Shown here: piece by piece, positions 50,291-58,665 of the stretch | Position numbering within the stretch: position 1 is the stretch's first letter | Layout of the letters: each line of letters begins with the position of its first letter | Assembly (NCBI RefSeq): GCF_000147715.2 | Contig: NC_017934.1 | Span: 2,790,001-2,854,000, forward strand | Direction of reading: 5' to 3' | Source of the DNA: Mesotoga prima MesG1.Ag.4.2 | Lineage (GTDB): Bacteria > Thermotogota > Thermotogae > Petrotogales > Kosmotogaceae | DNA: 64,000 bases | The notes under the pieces: model-generated | The model's database searches: none | Told to the model about the DNA's origin: nothing | Seen by the model: the letters and a program-made list of their open reading frames with translations, nothing else | Translations under genes and position numbers: made by a program

Positions 50291-50596
50291 ATGGAAAGGG
50301 TTATCGTAACTATTGAGGCCAGTATGGAAGGTACTGTTGATAACTTCCTGTTGATGAGACACAGAGATGTCGAGTACCTAAAAGAGGCGCTTGTCACGGA
50401 TGATTTCGAAAGAATGATGGAGATTGTGAAAAACTTGAATAACGAGGGAAGATGCTGCGGTTTTGACTTCATTGCTTCGATTGGGACGAAGCTCTTCGCC
50501 GCCGCCTCTGAGAAGAACAAGCTGGCCGCCGAAATTTGCGTGGACCTTTTCAGCTGGTATATGACGAGAATCAGGACGGAAGTATTCGGAGAGTGA
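50291..50596 (+). CDS. Small helical protein, possibly an Hpt-like domain lacking the phosphorylated histidine
   Basis: A 101-residue, mostly helical cytoplasmic protein with a strong ribosome site (GGAGGTGGCAG then ATG). The central part IVKNLNNEGRCCGFDFIASIGTKLFAAA resembles the core helix of histidine phosphotransfer domains, where the motif is His-x-Leu-Lys-Gly followed by Gly-Phe six to seven residues later. Here the histidine position is occupied by Lys, and Asn-Asn replaces Lys-Gly, so phosphotransfer is unlikely. The resemblance is by eye and may be chance. It lies 37 bp upstream of the PdxA-family gene and may be cotranscribed. Confidence 0.6.
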   Translation: MERVIVTIEASMEGTVDNFLLMRHRDVEYLKEALVTDDFERMMEIVKNLNNEGRCCGFDFIASIGTKLFAAASEKNKLAAEICVDLFSWYMTRIRTEVFGE

Positions 50597-50633
50597 TACA
50601 GTTTCATACGAAGAGAGGTCTTGGAGGTTACGA

Positions 50634-51668
50634 TTGATTCTGAAACCCATGGAGCAGCCGGTTTTACCGGAAAGGATATCAGATAAACCTGCAATAGCCA
50701 TCACCGAAGGTGATCCTGCCGGGATTGGGCCGGAAATCGTCTCGAAAACCATCGCCAGTGGAGAGATCTTCGAGATCTGCAGACCGATTGTGATAGGTGA
50801 GTTCGGGACTCTTCAAAGAGAAATAGACAGAAACCATTTAGGCATGAAAATAGAGACGGTCTCCGAGATAACCGATCAGACGGAATTCTCCCCGGGAACT
50901 CTCTCTTTGATCGACATGGCAAACCTCTATAGACTTCCGGAGTATGGAAAAGTCGATAGAGCATGCGGGAGAGCGGCTTTTGAATTTCTCGAGAAGGCGG
51001 TAGAGCTGGCAGAAGAGGGAAGAGTGTCTGCAATTACAACCGCCCCAATAAACAAGCTTTCTATAAAGGCTGCGGGAATACCTTATGCGGGGCACACCGA
51101 GATTCTCGGCGCCCTGACGGAGACAATAGATCCCCTGACGATGTTTGAGATCGCGGGAGAGATGAGAGTTTTCTTTCTCTCCAGACACCTATCGCTAATA
51201 GACGCCTGTAGAATGGTCAAGAAAGACAGGGTCTACAATTACATATTGAGATGCGAAGCTGCTCTGAAACGGCTTGGAATACAGCTGACGAAGCCGATCG
51301 GTGTGGCGGCTCTCAATCCTCATGGGGGAGAAGGCGGTCTCTTCGGAAGCGAAGAAACCGAAGAGATTATTCCGGCAGTAGAACTAGCAAGAAAGAAGGG
51401 CATAGATGTTGTTGGTCCCATAGGTGCCGATTCGATCTTTAACATGGCGAGGAGGGGTGTCTTCTCCGCCATCATCTCTATGTATCATGATCAAGGACAC
51501 ATTGCAACGAAGACCCTCGATTTCGAGAGGACGGTCTCAATAACCCTGGGAATGCCTTTTCTTAGAACTTCCGTGGATCACGGAACGGCCTTCGACATAG
51601 CCGGAAAGGGAATCGCCGATCCCACAAACTTGATCGAGGCAGTGAAAGCCGCGGCTCGATATTCTTAG
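50634..51668 (+). CDS. PdxA-family dehydrogenase (4-hydroxythreonine-4-phosphate dehydrogenase or PdxA2 type)
   Basis: A 344-residue metal- and NAD-dependent dehydrogenase. GDPAGIGPEI near the N-terminus, TTAPINKLSIKAAGIPYAGHTEIL, LNPHGGEGGLFGSEE and MYHDQGHI hold the metal and substrate ligands, including three histidines. Classical PdxA works in pyridoxal phosphate synthesis; PdxA2 proteins oxidise four-carbon sugar-acid phosphates such as D-threonate or D-erythronate 4-phosphate. No other vitamin B6 genes and no DUF1537 kinase are near, so the branch is undecided. The start is a TTG behind TTGGAGG. Confidence 0.85.
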   Translation: MILKPMEQPVLPERISDKPAIAITEGDPAGIGPEIVSKTIASGEIFEICRPIVIGEFGTLQREIDRNHLGMKIETVSEITDQTEFSPGTLSLIDMANLYRLPEYGKVDRACGRAAFEFLEKAVELAEEGRVSAITTAPINKLSIKAAGIPYAGHTEILGALTETIDPLTMFEIAGEMRVFFLSRHLSLIDACRMVKKDRVYNYILRCEAALKRLGIQLTKPIGVAALNPHGGEGGLFGSEETEEIIPAVELARKKGIDVVGPIGADSIFNMARRGVFSAIISMYHDQGHIATKTLDFERTVSITLGMPFLRTSVDHGTAFDIAGKGIADPTNLIEAVKAAARYS

Positions 51669-52160
51669 ATTCAGTCAATCTTCTTCATTGGGTGGTTTGA
51701 TGTTGATTTAGGCTTCATGAAAGTCTGTTGTGATTGCTTGACAAGTATCGTGCCCGGCTGCTTTTACTAAGGTCTTCAAACATTAGCAAATCGATTTTTC
51801 AAAAACCGAGTCCCTTTTCAGCTTTGGTTCAGGGTTTCTGCACGGGATCTTATTCCTACATTATTGCTCTTCCTCACATGATCAATGTAGCGTAGAAGAA
51901 AATAAGCATCGGAAAGATTCATGAATTATCTAGAGGATTCACGTAAATCTAATGCAAAAAACCGAGTCTGTCCTTTTTCAACAATATCCGCTTTCGTGAT
52001 TTTTCGACTACCTGCTTTCTGAAGATTTTCCATGCTTCTTTCGAGTAGATTCAATCTGATGCAACGTTAGAGAATGCTGGAGAATAGCACCGCTTCCCTG
52101 AAGCGAAGCATGGAATGGTCTATAATAGAAGATCAAATACTTTTCCAGAAAGGAAGCTTC
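51669..52160. other. Intergenic region
   Basis: About 490 bp without a supported gene. A TTGACA at 51738-51743 has only a poor -10 partner. A consensus TATAAT at 52121-52126 lies 35 bp ahead of the next gene but lacks a -35. No hairpin repeat modules of the other blocks are present. Confidence 0.4.
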
Positions 52161-52853
52161 ATGAATACAGTTGAAGGCCGAAGAGTCGATCCAATGGTAT
52201 CCAGCGAAAACTCCAACGAAGGATTCAATGCGATAAGCCATATATTGGCTGCCGTTCTTGGTCTTGCAGGGCTGGTCCTGCTAGTTGTTTTTTCTGCCAT
52301 TCAACAGAAGTGGCTCCATCTGGTAAGCTTTTCGATATACGGAACGACCGTCGTCGTTTCAATGACCTTGAGCGGTCTTCTCCACTTCTTTCTCTGGTTC
52401 AGAAAGTATTACAGGATCTTCGCGATCCTCGATCACAGCGCAATATACTTGCTTATCGCCGGTACCTACACCCCTTTCTGTCTCGTTGTAGTAGGAGGCT
52501 GGGTTGGCTGGACGGTCTTCGGGATAATCTGGGGACTTGCCATCCTCAACATCGTGCTGAAGTCTGTTTTCTTCTCCACTATGCCGCTATGGGTTTCGAT
52601 GGCGGGCTATCTCTCGATGGGGTGGCTGTCGCTTGCCATGGTCTACAGTGTTTACATACGTCTGGGGCTATCGGCAATCCTCCTTCTGCTTTTCGGCGGC
52701 TTCTTCTATACTGTGGGCGCGGTGATCTTCATACGTGAGAAACCGAATCCCTTCCCCGGTAAGTTCGGTAACCATGAGATCTGGCATATCATGGTTATGC
52801 TTGGCAACCTTACCTTTCTCCTGATGATGTTTATCTACGTCTTGCCTCTCTAG
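52161..52853 (+). CDS. PAQR / hemolysin III family membrane protein
   Basis: A 230-residue protein with seven membrane helices. The conserved metal-site residues of the family are visible: SGLLHF, ILDHSAIYLLIAGTYTP and NHEIWHIMVMLGN, whose three histidines and aspartate would bind zinc at the membrane face. Bacterial members are linked to membrane lipid homeostasis or were named hemolysin III; a ceramidase-like hydrolase role is inferred for the superfamily. The ATG at 52161 follows AAGGAAGC; upstream in-frame codons have no ribosome site. Confidence 0.87.
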   Translation: MNTVEGRRVDPMVSSENSNEGFNAISHILAAVLGLAGLVLLVVFSAIQQKWLHLVSFSIYGTTVVVSMTLSGLLHFFLWFRKYYRIFAILDHSAIYLLIAGTYTPFCLVVVGGWVGWTVFGIIWGLAILNIVLKSVFFSTMPLWVSMAGYLSMGWLSLAMVYSVYIRLGLSAILLLLFGGFFYTVGAVIFIREKPNPFPGKFGNHEIWHIMVMLGNLTFLLMMFIYVLPL

Positions 52854-52949
52854 AAACTGCCATCACATGATATTAACAGAATAATCGAATCATTCTGAAT
52901 TATTCGGTTATAGATGTCCCAGAACGCCCATAGTCGTTCTAGAATTGCT

Positions 52950-52978
52950 TTGGACCTAAGTTACTAAGGTGTTAGAAT
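52950..52978 (+). promoter_or_regulatory. Promoter of the LacI-controlled glycan operon
   Basis: TTGGAC (52950-52955), an exact 17-bp spacer and TAGAAT (52973-52978), immediately followed by the tandem operators. Confidence 0.75.
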
Positions 52979-52982
52979 AAAT

Positions 52983-53008
52983 GCAAACGTTTCCGCAAAC
53001 GTTTGCGG
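52983..53008. promoter_or_regulatory. Tandem LacI-family operators
   Basis: GCAAACGTTTCC (52983-52994) is followed by CGCAAACGTTTGCG (52994-53007), a perfect 14-bp palindrome extendable to 16 bp, with centres 12 bp apart. AAACGTTT cores are typical LacI/CcpA-family sites. They cover the predicted transcription start, so the regulator encoded 30 bp downstream probably represses its own operon. Confidence 0.85.
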
Positions 53009-53037
53009 CATCGTTGGTGAATTTGGAGGTGTCCCGA

Positions 53038-54024
53038 ATGGCTAGAATCACCATAAAGGATGTTGCAAAGTCACTTGAGCTTTCAGTATCGACTGTTTCT
53101 CGAGCCCTGAATGATAAGGGGGATGTTGATGAGAAGACCAGAGAGAAGGTTAAGAATAGAGCGAGGGAACTCGGTTACACGCCAAACATGATGGCGAAGG
53201 CGCTAAAGGGAAAGACGCTTGGGTTGCTCGGAGTAATAATTGATGACAATACTAACCCTTTTTACGCGGAAGTCGTTAAGGGAATGGAGAGAGAAGCTAA
53301 GAAGCATGAATTCCACCTTCTTCTTGTGAACACTGCTGCTGATTACGAGGAACAGGTCTTTGCAATCGAGTTCTTGCAGAACAAGGGAGTAGACGGAATC
53401 CTTATCGCTCCTGTCGATGATACGAAACCTGTCGAGATGGATGGTATCAAGGTACCTTTTGTAATAGTCGGTAGGCACTTCGAGAAGAGCGATTTCTGTG
53501 AAGTCTACAATGATGAGGAACTTGGGGGATACATCGCAACTCGACACCTGCTCGAATCGGGGCGCTCAAACATCATCACAGTTCAACCGGATATGAATAT
53601 CTTCCCTACCCGGGGAAGAAGTCTCGGCTATAGAAAGGCGCTGCAGGAATATTCCGCTGAATCTGCAAATTCGGCCATCGAACTCAAATCTTCTCCAGAA
53701 AACGCCGGGAAAGTTGTTCTAGAGTATCTTGAATCCAGCGGAACTTGCGATGCAGTTTTTGCCTACAACGACATGTATGCTCTCGAGATAATCGCCCTAC
53801 TACGTTCTAAGGGTATGAGAGTTCCCGAAGAGATCGCGGTGGTCGGATACGATGACATACCCTATTCGGTCTATGTTTGTCCAACCCTTACTAGCGTTGC
53901 GCTTGATAAGGATTGGCTCGGAAGAACCAGTACCGAGATGCTCATCAAGATGATCAAAGGCAAGAAAATTAGAGAGAAGAGATATGTGCAGAAACCTGTT
54001 CTCAGAGTTAGAGACTCTGGGTAG
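53038..54024 (+). CDS. LacI family transcriptional repressor
   Basis: A 328-residue regulator: helix-turn-helix and hinge (residues 1-58, TIKDVAKSLELSVSTVSRAL and PNMMAKALKGK), then a periplasmic-binding-protein-like effector domain (GLLGVIIDDNTNPFYAEVVKGME; FAYNDMYALEII; VVGYDDIPYSVYVCPTLTSV). The ATG at 53038 follows TTGGAGGTG; an in-frame upstream ATG falls in the operator and is discarded. It is first in an operon with a CUT1 importer and three glycosidases; the inducer is presumably a beta-linked oligosaccharide (inferred). Confidence 0.93.
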   Translation: MARITIKDVAKSLELSVSTVSRALNDKGDVDEKTREKVKNRARELGYTPNMMAKALKGKTLGLLGVIIDDNTNPFYAEVVKGMEREAKKHEFHLLLVNTAADYEEQVFAIEFLQNKGVDGILIAPVDDTKPVEMDGIKVPFVIVGRHFEKSDFCEVYNDEELGGYIATRHLLESGRSNIITVQPDMNIFPTRGRSLGYRKALQEYSAESANSAIELKSSPENAGKVVLEYLESSGTCDAVFAYNDMYALEIIALLRSKGMRVPEEIAVVGYDDIPYSVYVCPTLTSVALDKDWLGRTSTEMLIKMIKGKKIREKRYVQKPVLRVRDSG

Positions 54025-54052
54025 GAATAACCGAACAAGGGAGGGGTTTTTT

Positions 54053-55300
54053 GTGAAGAAACTGCTTGTTTTCTCATTGTCAGCCTTACTTTTCTTCTCA
54101 GTCTCTGCTTTTGGATTAGTCACTCTCGAATACTGGACGGGTTTTACAGGGCCCGACGGTAGTTTCATGCAGGAACTTGTCGACAAGTTCAACGAAGAAC
54201 ACAAGGACGAGATTCAGGTAAACATGAGCACCATGCTATGGGCGGACTATAACACAAAGGTGCCCATAGCACTTGCAAGCGGAAAGGGACCGGATGTTGG
54301 TATTGCCCATGTGGACAACATCAGAAGTTTTGTGAGTCAGGGAATGCTTCTACCTTTGGATGAGTACCTTGAGATCATGAACATGAAAGAGGGAGACATA
54401 GTCTCTTCGGTTTGGGATGCCGTTCATGTAGACTCAAGTGTGTACGGAATTCCACTTGATGTCCATCCTCTCGTCTTCTACTGGAACAAGGACCTTTTCG
54501 AAGAGGCCGGTCTTGATCCAGAGAATCCTCCGACGACTCGAGATGAATTCGTTGAGGCCGCGAAGCTTCTTACGAAGGACACTAACGGAGACAGAACAAT
54601 CGACCAGTGGGGCACAATGATTCCAGTAGGTTGGCCTAACTACTTCATATGGTTTTCTACCTTCTTCTCCAATGGGGGAGTGCTGTTCAACGAAGATTTG
54701 ACGAAGGCCGCCTTCAATAGTCCTGCCGGAATCGATGCAATGCAGTTCTTGGTGGATCTGGTTTTCAAGCATAAGGTTTCGCCAGAAAAGGTACAGGTCG
54801 ACGCAGACATCGACGCTTTCAAGAGAGGTACCTGCGCAATGGAATTCAACGGAATCTGGATGCTGACTGACTACATGAAAGTTGAAGGTCTGAATTTCGG
54901 CGCCGGGCCGGTCCCACAATTAGGGTCTGAAAAGCCGGCAAACTGGGCCGGTTCTCACACTATGGTCATCTACAAACAGAGAAAACAGGACAAAGAAAGA
55001 ACTGAGGCCGCTGCCAAGTTCATAAGCTGGATAAGCAATCACAGCTACGAATGGGCACTTGCAGGCCAGATTCCCGCTAACATCTCTGTTCAGAATAGTC
55101 CGGAGTTCCTGTCCTTGCCGTATCACAGCACAATTGCCAAAGGTGCTGAATACGTTGTTTTCCCGCCTTTCTTCCCAAAGTACGGCGATGCTACAGGCCC
55201 GATATGGGAAGCGTTGAACCTTGCCATTTTGGGACAAAAAACGGTTGAACAAGCTCTTAGCGACGCGGAAAGAATAAGCAACGAAATTCTTCAAGACTAA
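54053..55300 (+). CDS. Carbohydrate ABC transporter substrate-binding protein (family 1)
   Basis: A secreted sugar receptor of 415 residues. The GTG start behind AAGGGAGGGG gives the signal peptide MKKLLVFSLSALLFFSVSAFG with no lipobox cysteine; the mature part starts LVTLEYWTGFTGPDG. It contains ALASGKGPDVGIAHVD and VYGIPLDVHPLVFYWNKDLFEEAGLDPENPP, typical of oligosaccharide receptors. The upstream in-frame extension overlaps lacI and has no ribosome site. Confidence 0.92.
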   Translation: MKKLLVFSLSALLFFSVSAFGLVTLEYWTGFTGPDGSFMQELVDKFNEEHKDEIQVNMSTMLWADYNTKVPIALASGKGPDVGIAHVDNIRSFVSQGMLLPLDEYLEIMNMKEGDIVSSVWDAVHVDSSVYGIPLDVHPLVFYWNKDLFEEAGLDPENPPTTRDEFVEAAKLLTKDTNGDRTIDQWGTMIPVGWPNYFIWFSTFFSNGGVLFNEDLTKAAFNSPAGIDAMQFLVDLVFKHKVSPEKVQVDADIDAFKRGTCAMEFNGIWMLTDYMKVEGLNFGAGPVPQLGSEKPANWAGSHTMVIYKQRKQDKERTEAAAKFISWISNHSYEWALAGQIPANISVQNSPEFLSLPYHSTIAKGAEYVVFPPFFPKYGDATGPIWEALNLAILGQKTVEQALSDAERISNEILQD

Positions 55301-55310
55301 CTGAACCTTA

Positions 55311-55343
55311 TGTCCCTTCCGGAGAGGTTTTCCGGAAGGGACA
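55311..55343 (+). terminator. Strong intercistronic hairpin after the binding-protein gene
   Basis: A perfect 13-bp stem TGTCCCTTCCGGA / TCCGGAAGGGACA with a 7-base loop, without a following T-tract. It lies between the receptor and permease genes and probably protects the 5' message or slows transcription. Confidence 0.7.
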
Positions 55344-55361
55344 TTCATCGAGGAGGTTCTC

Positions 55362-56261
55362 TTGAGAACAAAGAAGGTTATTCCATATATTCTCATTCTG
55401 CCCCATGCGGTGTTCTTTGGCGTGTTTTTCATTTTCCCGTTATTCAAGAGTGTTTATATGAGCCTCACAGAGTGGGGATTGTTTCAAGGCATGATTAAAT
55501 ATGTCGGGTTGGATAATTACGAGAAGATCTTCGATTTCAGTGGATATAGATCGGAATACTTCTGGAAGGCAATATGGGTAACCGTTCAATTCGTTATCTA
55601 TTCTGTACCCGTGCTTGTTTTTGTTGCAACCGGGCTGGCTCTTATGCTAAACAGCAAGAAGCTGAAGGCAAAGAGCCTGCATCTTACGGCGACTTTTGTT
55701 CCTACCGCGCTCTCCGTAACCGTCGTGGCTGTAATGTGGAGATGGATATTGAACAATCACTCCGGCCTGCTGAACTACGTTCTGAGTTTCTTCGGCATCG
55801 ACAAAGTCCCCTGGCTCACAGATCTACCCTGGGTTTGGTTTTCTATTGTCATCGCGACAGTATGGTGGACAGTAGGCTGGAACACCGTGATCCTTCTGGG
55901 CGGGCTCAAAAAGATTCCCGATTCTCTGTATGATTCTGCCAAGGTCGATGGGGCAAATTCAATTCAAAGGTTTTTCTATGTAACGCTTCCCGGTCTGAAG
56001 CAAGTGATGATGTTTGTAGTCATAACTCAGGTACTTGCCGGATTCGGGTTGTTTGCTCAACCTCAACTGATGACTGGCGGTGGTCCCGGGAGGGAGACGA
56101 TTCCGATAATGCTCCACATTTATGGAGAGGCATTTAATCCTTCGAGGCCGAGAATGGGTTACGCAACAGCCATGTCATTAATCACGGGAGTGATAGTAGT
56201 TTCCGTAACCTTCCTCCAGTACTATCTCTTCACAAGAAGTAGCAAGGAGGACCGGCGATGA
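55362..56261 (+). CDS. Carbohydrate ABC transporter permease, MalF-like (CUT1)
   Basis: A 299-residue permease with six helices. VIPYILILPHAVFFGVFFIFPLF is the first helix; the EAA-type loop is YDSAKVDGANSIQRFFYVTLPGLKQ. The start is a TTG behind GAGGAGG. It overlaps the partner permease gene by 4 bp. As in the namZ transporter, no ATPase gene is present. Confidence 0.92.
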   Translation: MRTKKVIPYILILPHAVFFGVFFIFPLFKSVYMSLTEWGLFQGMIKYVGLDNYEKIFDFSGYRSEYFWKAIWVTVQFVIYSVPVLVFVATGLALMLNSKKLKAKSLHLTATFVPTALSVTVVAVMWRWILNNHSGLLNYVLSFFGIDKVPWLTDLPWVWFSIVIATVWWTVGWNTVILLGGLKKIPDSLYDSAKVDGANSIQRFFYVTLPGLKQVMMFVVITQVLAGFGLFAQPQLMTGGGPGRETIPIMLHIYGEAFNPSRPRMGYATAMSLITGVIVVSVTFLQYYLFTRSSKEDRR

Positions 56262-57085
56262 GGAGAAGAGGTTTTGGAATAAACATAGTTGCTTTACTGA
56301 TCTCTCTCATATTCCTTTTCCCGCTTTACTGGACTTTCCTGACCGCATTCAGAACTGAAGCCCAGATACTGGCCTGGCCGCCTGACTTCTTGCCAAGAAA
56401 CCTTACGACTTCGAACTTCAAAGAGGTTCTGTCACATCCTCACGATACTCCAGTTTTTCGGTGGTTCTTGAACAGTGTGATCGCCGCCGTGAGCTACGCA
56501 AGCCTTTCAGTGTTTGTGGGGATTCTTGCCGCCTTCGCTCTTGCAAGGTTGAAATTCAGATTCAGAGATACTTATTTCAAGCTGATGCTGGTTTCCATGG
56601 CGGTACCTGGGATGATTCACTTTCTTCCCAACTATACTACGGTAGAAGCCTTTGGATGGACAGACAGTCTTATAGCGATAATCGTTCCGGGTCTGGCCTC
56701 CACTTTTGGAATCTTTCTCTTGAGGCAGTTTTTCATAAGCATTCCGAGAGAAATCGAAGAGGCTTCTATAATAGACGGGGCAAACATCAGGCAGCGAATC
56801 CTTTACATTATAGCGCCCCTTGCGAAAGAGTCAATAATCATTCTATGGGTGATGAACTTCATGTCCAACTGGAACGACTACTTATGGGCGCTTGTCGTTC
56901 TTTACTCTCCTGAGAAGAGGACCATGCCGGTAGGAATCTCGACACTTCAGGGGAAGTACGTTACGCAGTACGGCCCTTTGATGGCCGGTGCTCTCTTTGT
57001 TGCCGTTCCCTCAATACTAATATTCCTCCTGGTCCAGAGGTACTACATTAAGGGAATAGACATAAGCGGTGGAGTAAAGGAGTAA
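56258..57085 (+). CDS. Carbohydrate ABC transporter permease, MalG-like (CUT1)
   Basis: A 275-residue permease. NIVALLISLIFLFPLYWTFLTAFRTEAQI is the N-terminal helix with the usual MalG segment, and the EAA loop is EEASIIDGANIRQRILYIIAPLAKES. It completes the importer of the LacI-controlled operon and ends just before the secreted glycosidase gene. Confidence 0.92.
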   Translation: MRRRGFGINIVALLISLIFLFPLYWTFLTAFRTEAQILAWPPDFLPRNLTTSNFKEVLSHPHDTPVFRWFLNSVIAAVSYASLSVFVGILAAFALARLKFRFRDTYFKLMLVSMAVPGMIHFLPNYTTVEAFGWTDSLIAIIVPGLASTFGIFLLRQFFISIPREIEEASIIDGANIRQRILYIIAPLAKESIIILWVMNFMSNWNDYLWALVVLYSPEKRTMPVGISTLQGKYVTQYGPLMAGALFVAVPSILIFLLVQRYYIKGIDISGGVKE

Positions 57086-57090
57086 TGCTC

Positions 57091-58536
57091 ATGAAGAGAC
57101 TATTCGTGATTATTCTATTCTTGGCGGTGGCTTTCAGCGGAATAGCTTCGTTTGTCAAGATATCACCCGCCGGGAAGTATTTCGAACACAACGGAAGAGC
57201 GATTGTTCCTGTAGGATTCAATGACGCAATAACCTGGCCTTCATTGATTTCTCTGAGCTATGGCAACAAGGAGGCCGCCGAGGAGTACTTCGAGAAGCTC
57301 TCCCACTATGGAGTGAATACACTGAGGATCATGTTTGAATATGCACAGGACAGGTCTGGTCTATCACTTTTCGAGTCACCGCTCGGAACATACAACGACA
57401 CCGTAATAGGTATATGGGACAACATAATCTCTCTTGCCGAGAAGTACAATATCTACCTCATAATAACGCCCTGGGACCCTTTCTGGATGTATGAAAACTG
57501 GGATGTAAATCCTTACAACGCCGACAACGGCGGCCCGATATCTACAATGGCCGAGTTTCTTACAGATGAAGAAGCGCTGGAATGGCAGAAGGCCAGATTT
57601 AAGTTCATGATCGAAAGATATGGAGCAAGCGAGCAGATTCTTGCATGGGAGCTAAACAACGAAATCGAGTTGTGGTACGGTCACATCTTCTATAAGGCAG
57701 ATTACTCAGTTGGCAATGAAGCGAGAAAATGGATCGAAGAGATCTCGACTTTCATAAGGGCGTTGGAGAGAGATCTCTACGGAGAAACTCACCTCCTGAC
57801 AGTCTCGACTGCGAAGCCTGCCCTTACGGGTATTCTGTCCGGAAAGCTCTACAGATTCGATCACATTGATTTCTTCACTACACATTTCTATTTTGACACG
57901 ATAAAGGATCCGAAGGATCCCATAAAGATCGCCGAAGACGTCGTAATGAACATAAATTACCACAATTATCTCTTCAACGATTCTATTCCATTCATGGACA
58001 GCGAGAGCGGACCCATAGATCGATGGCCTCAACCCTCAAGATTCGATACGGCCTGTTATAAGGCATTTTCCTGGGCCCACCTTGCTTCGGGAGGTACTGG
58101 AATCGGAATGCGGTGGCCATATACTTCTCCACACCTCATGCCTGATTATCTGCTGCAAGTTCTGAAACCGATCTCACAGTTCATAGAATCCGAAGGAATC
58201 GACTGGCTCGATTTCTCGGGAATCAATCTTGATAACGAAATCATCATTAGTTCAGATAAAGATATATTTCATACATGTAGCGGGAATAGTTTCGAAAATC
58301 TCACCTCGGTGATCGGATGGGTCGCTTCCAAAGAGACAATTGGAAATGTAGTTATTAAATCTTCTGCTCTTGATGAGGGCACTTACTTACTTGAGATTTG
58401 GAGCGACAGTTACGAAAGGGATGTCGATTCTTATATTTTAGGCTCTTTTAAGTTTGATTCGAAAGACGACTTCTCTCTGCAGCTATCTATAGATCAATCC
58501 AGTTTTGCATACAAGATTTACAGGATAGAATCATGA
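57091..58536 (+). CDS. Secreted clan GH-A glycoside hydrolase, GH5-like
   Basis: A 481-residue exported enzyme: signal peptide MKRLFVIILFLAVAFSGIASF, then a TIM barrel. The acid/base glutamate is in AWELNNEIELW (Asn-Glu, near residue 192) and the nucleophile glutamate in PFMDSESG (near 309), the spacing of GH5/GH2-clan enzymes. The C-terminal 100 residues form a small beta domain. It probably cuts a plant or microbial beta-mannan or beta-glucan outside the cytoplasm; the exact substrate and GH family are not certain. The ATG at 57091 has AAAGGAG at a good distance; the ATG at 57085 is too close. Confidence 0.8.
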   Translation: MKRLFVIILFLAVAFSGIASFVKISPAGKYFEHNGRAIVPVGFNDAITWPSLISLSYGNKEAAEEYFEKLSHYGVNTLRIMFEYAQDRSGLSLFESPLGTYNDTVIGIWDNIISLAEKYNIYLIITPWDPFWMYENWDVNPYNADNGGPISTMAEFLTDEEALEWQKARFKFMIERYGASEQILAWELNNEIELWYGHIFYKADYSVGNEARKWIEEISTFIRALERDLYGETHLLTVSTAKPALTGILSGKLYRFDHIDFFTTHFYFDTIKDPKDPIKIAEDVVMNINYHNYLFNDSIPFMDSESGPIDRWPQPSRFDTACYKAFSWAHLASGGTGIGMRWPYTSPHLMPDYLLQVLKPISQFIESEGIDWLDFSGINLDNEIIISSDKDIFHTCSGNSFENLTSVIGWVASKETIGNVVIKSSALDEGTYLLEIWSDSYERDVDSYILGSFKFDSKDDFSLQLSIDQSSFAYKIYRIES

Positions 58537-58665
58537 ATTGGGGCAAAGATCATATTTTCTTAGTTTAAGAAGGAAGGAAACGGAACCCTCTCACATTAGA
58601 GCGCCTCAAACATTTCAATGAATACTGCTAAAGACAGATTATCATTAGAGGATCGGGTGAGTATG

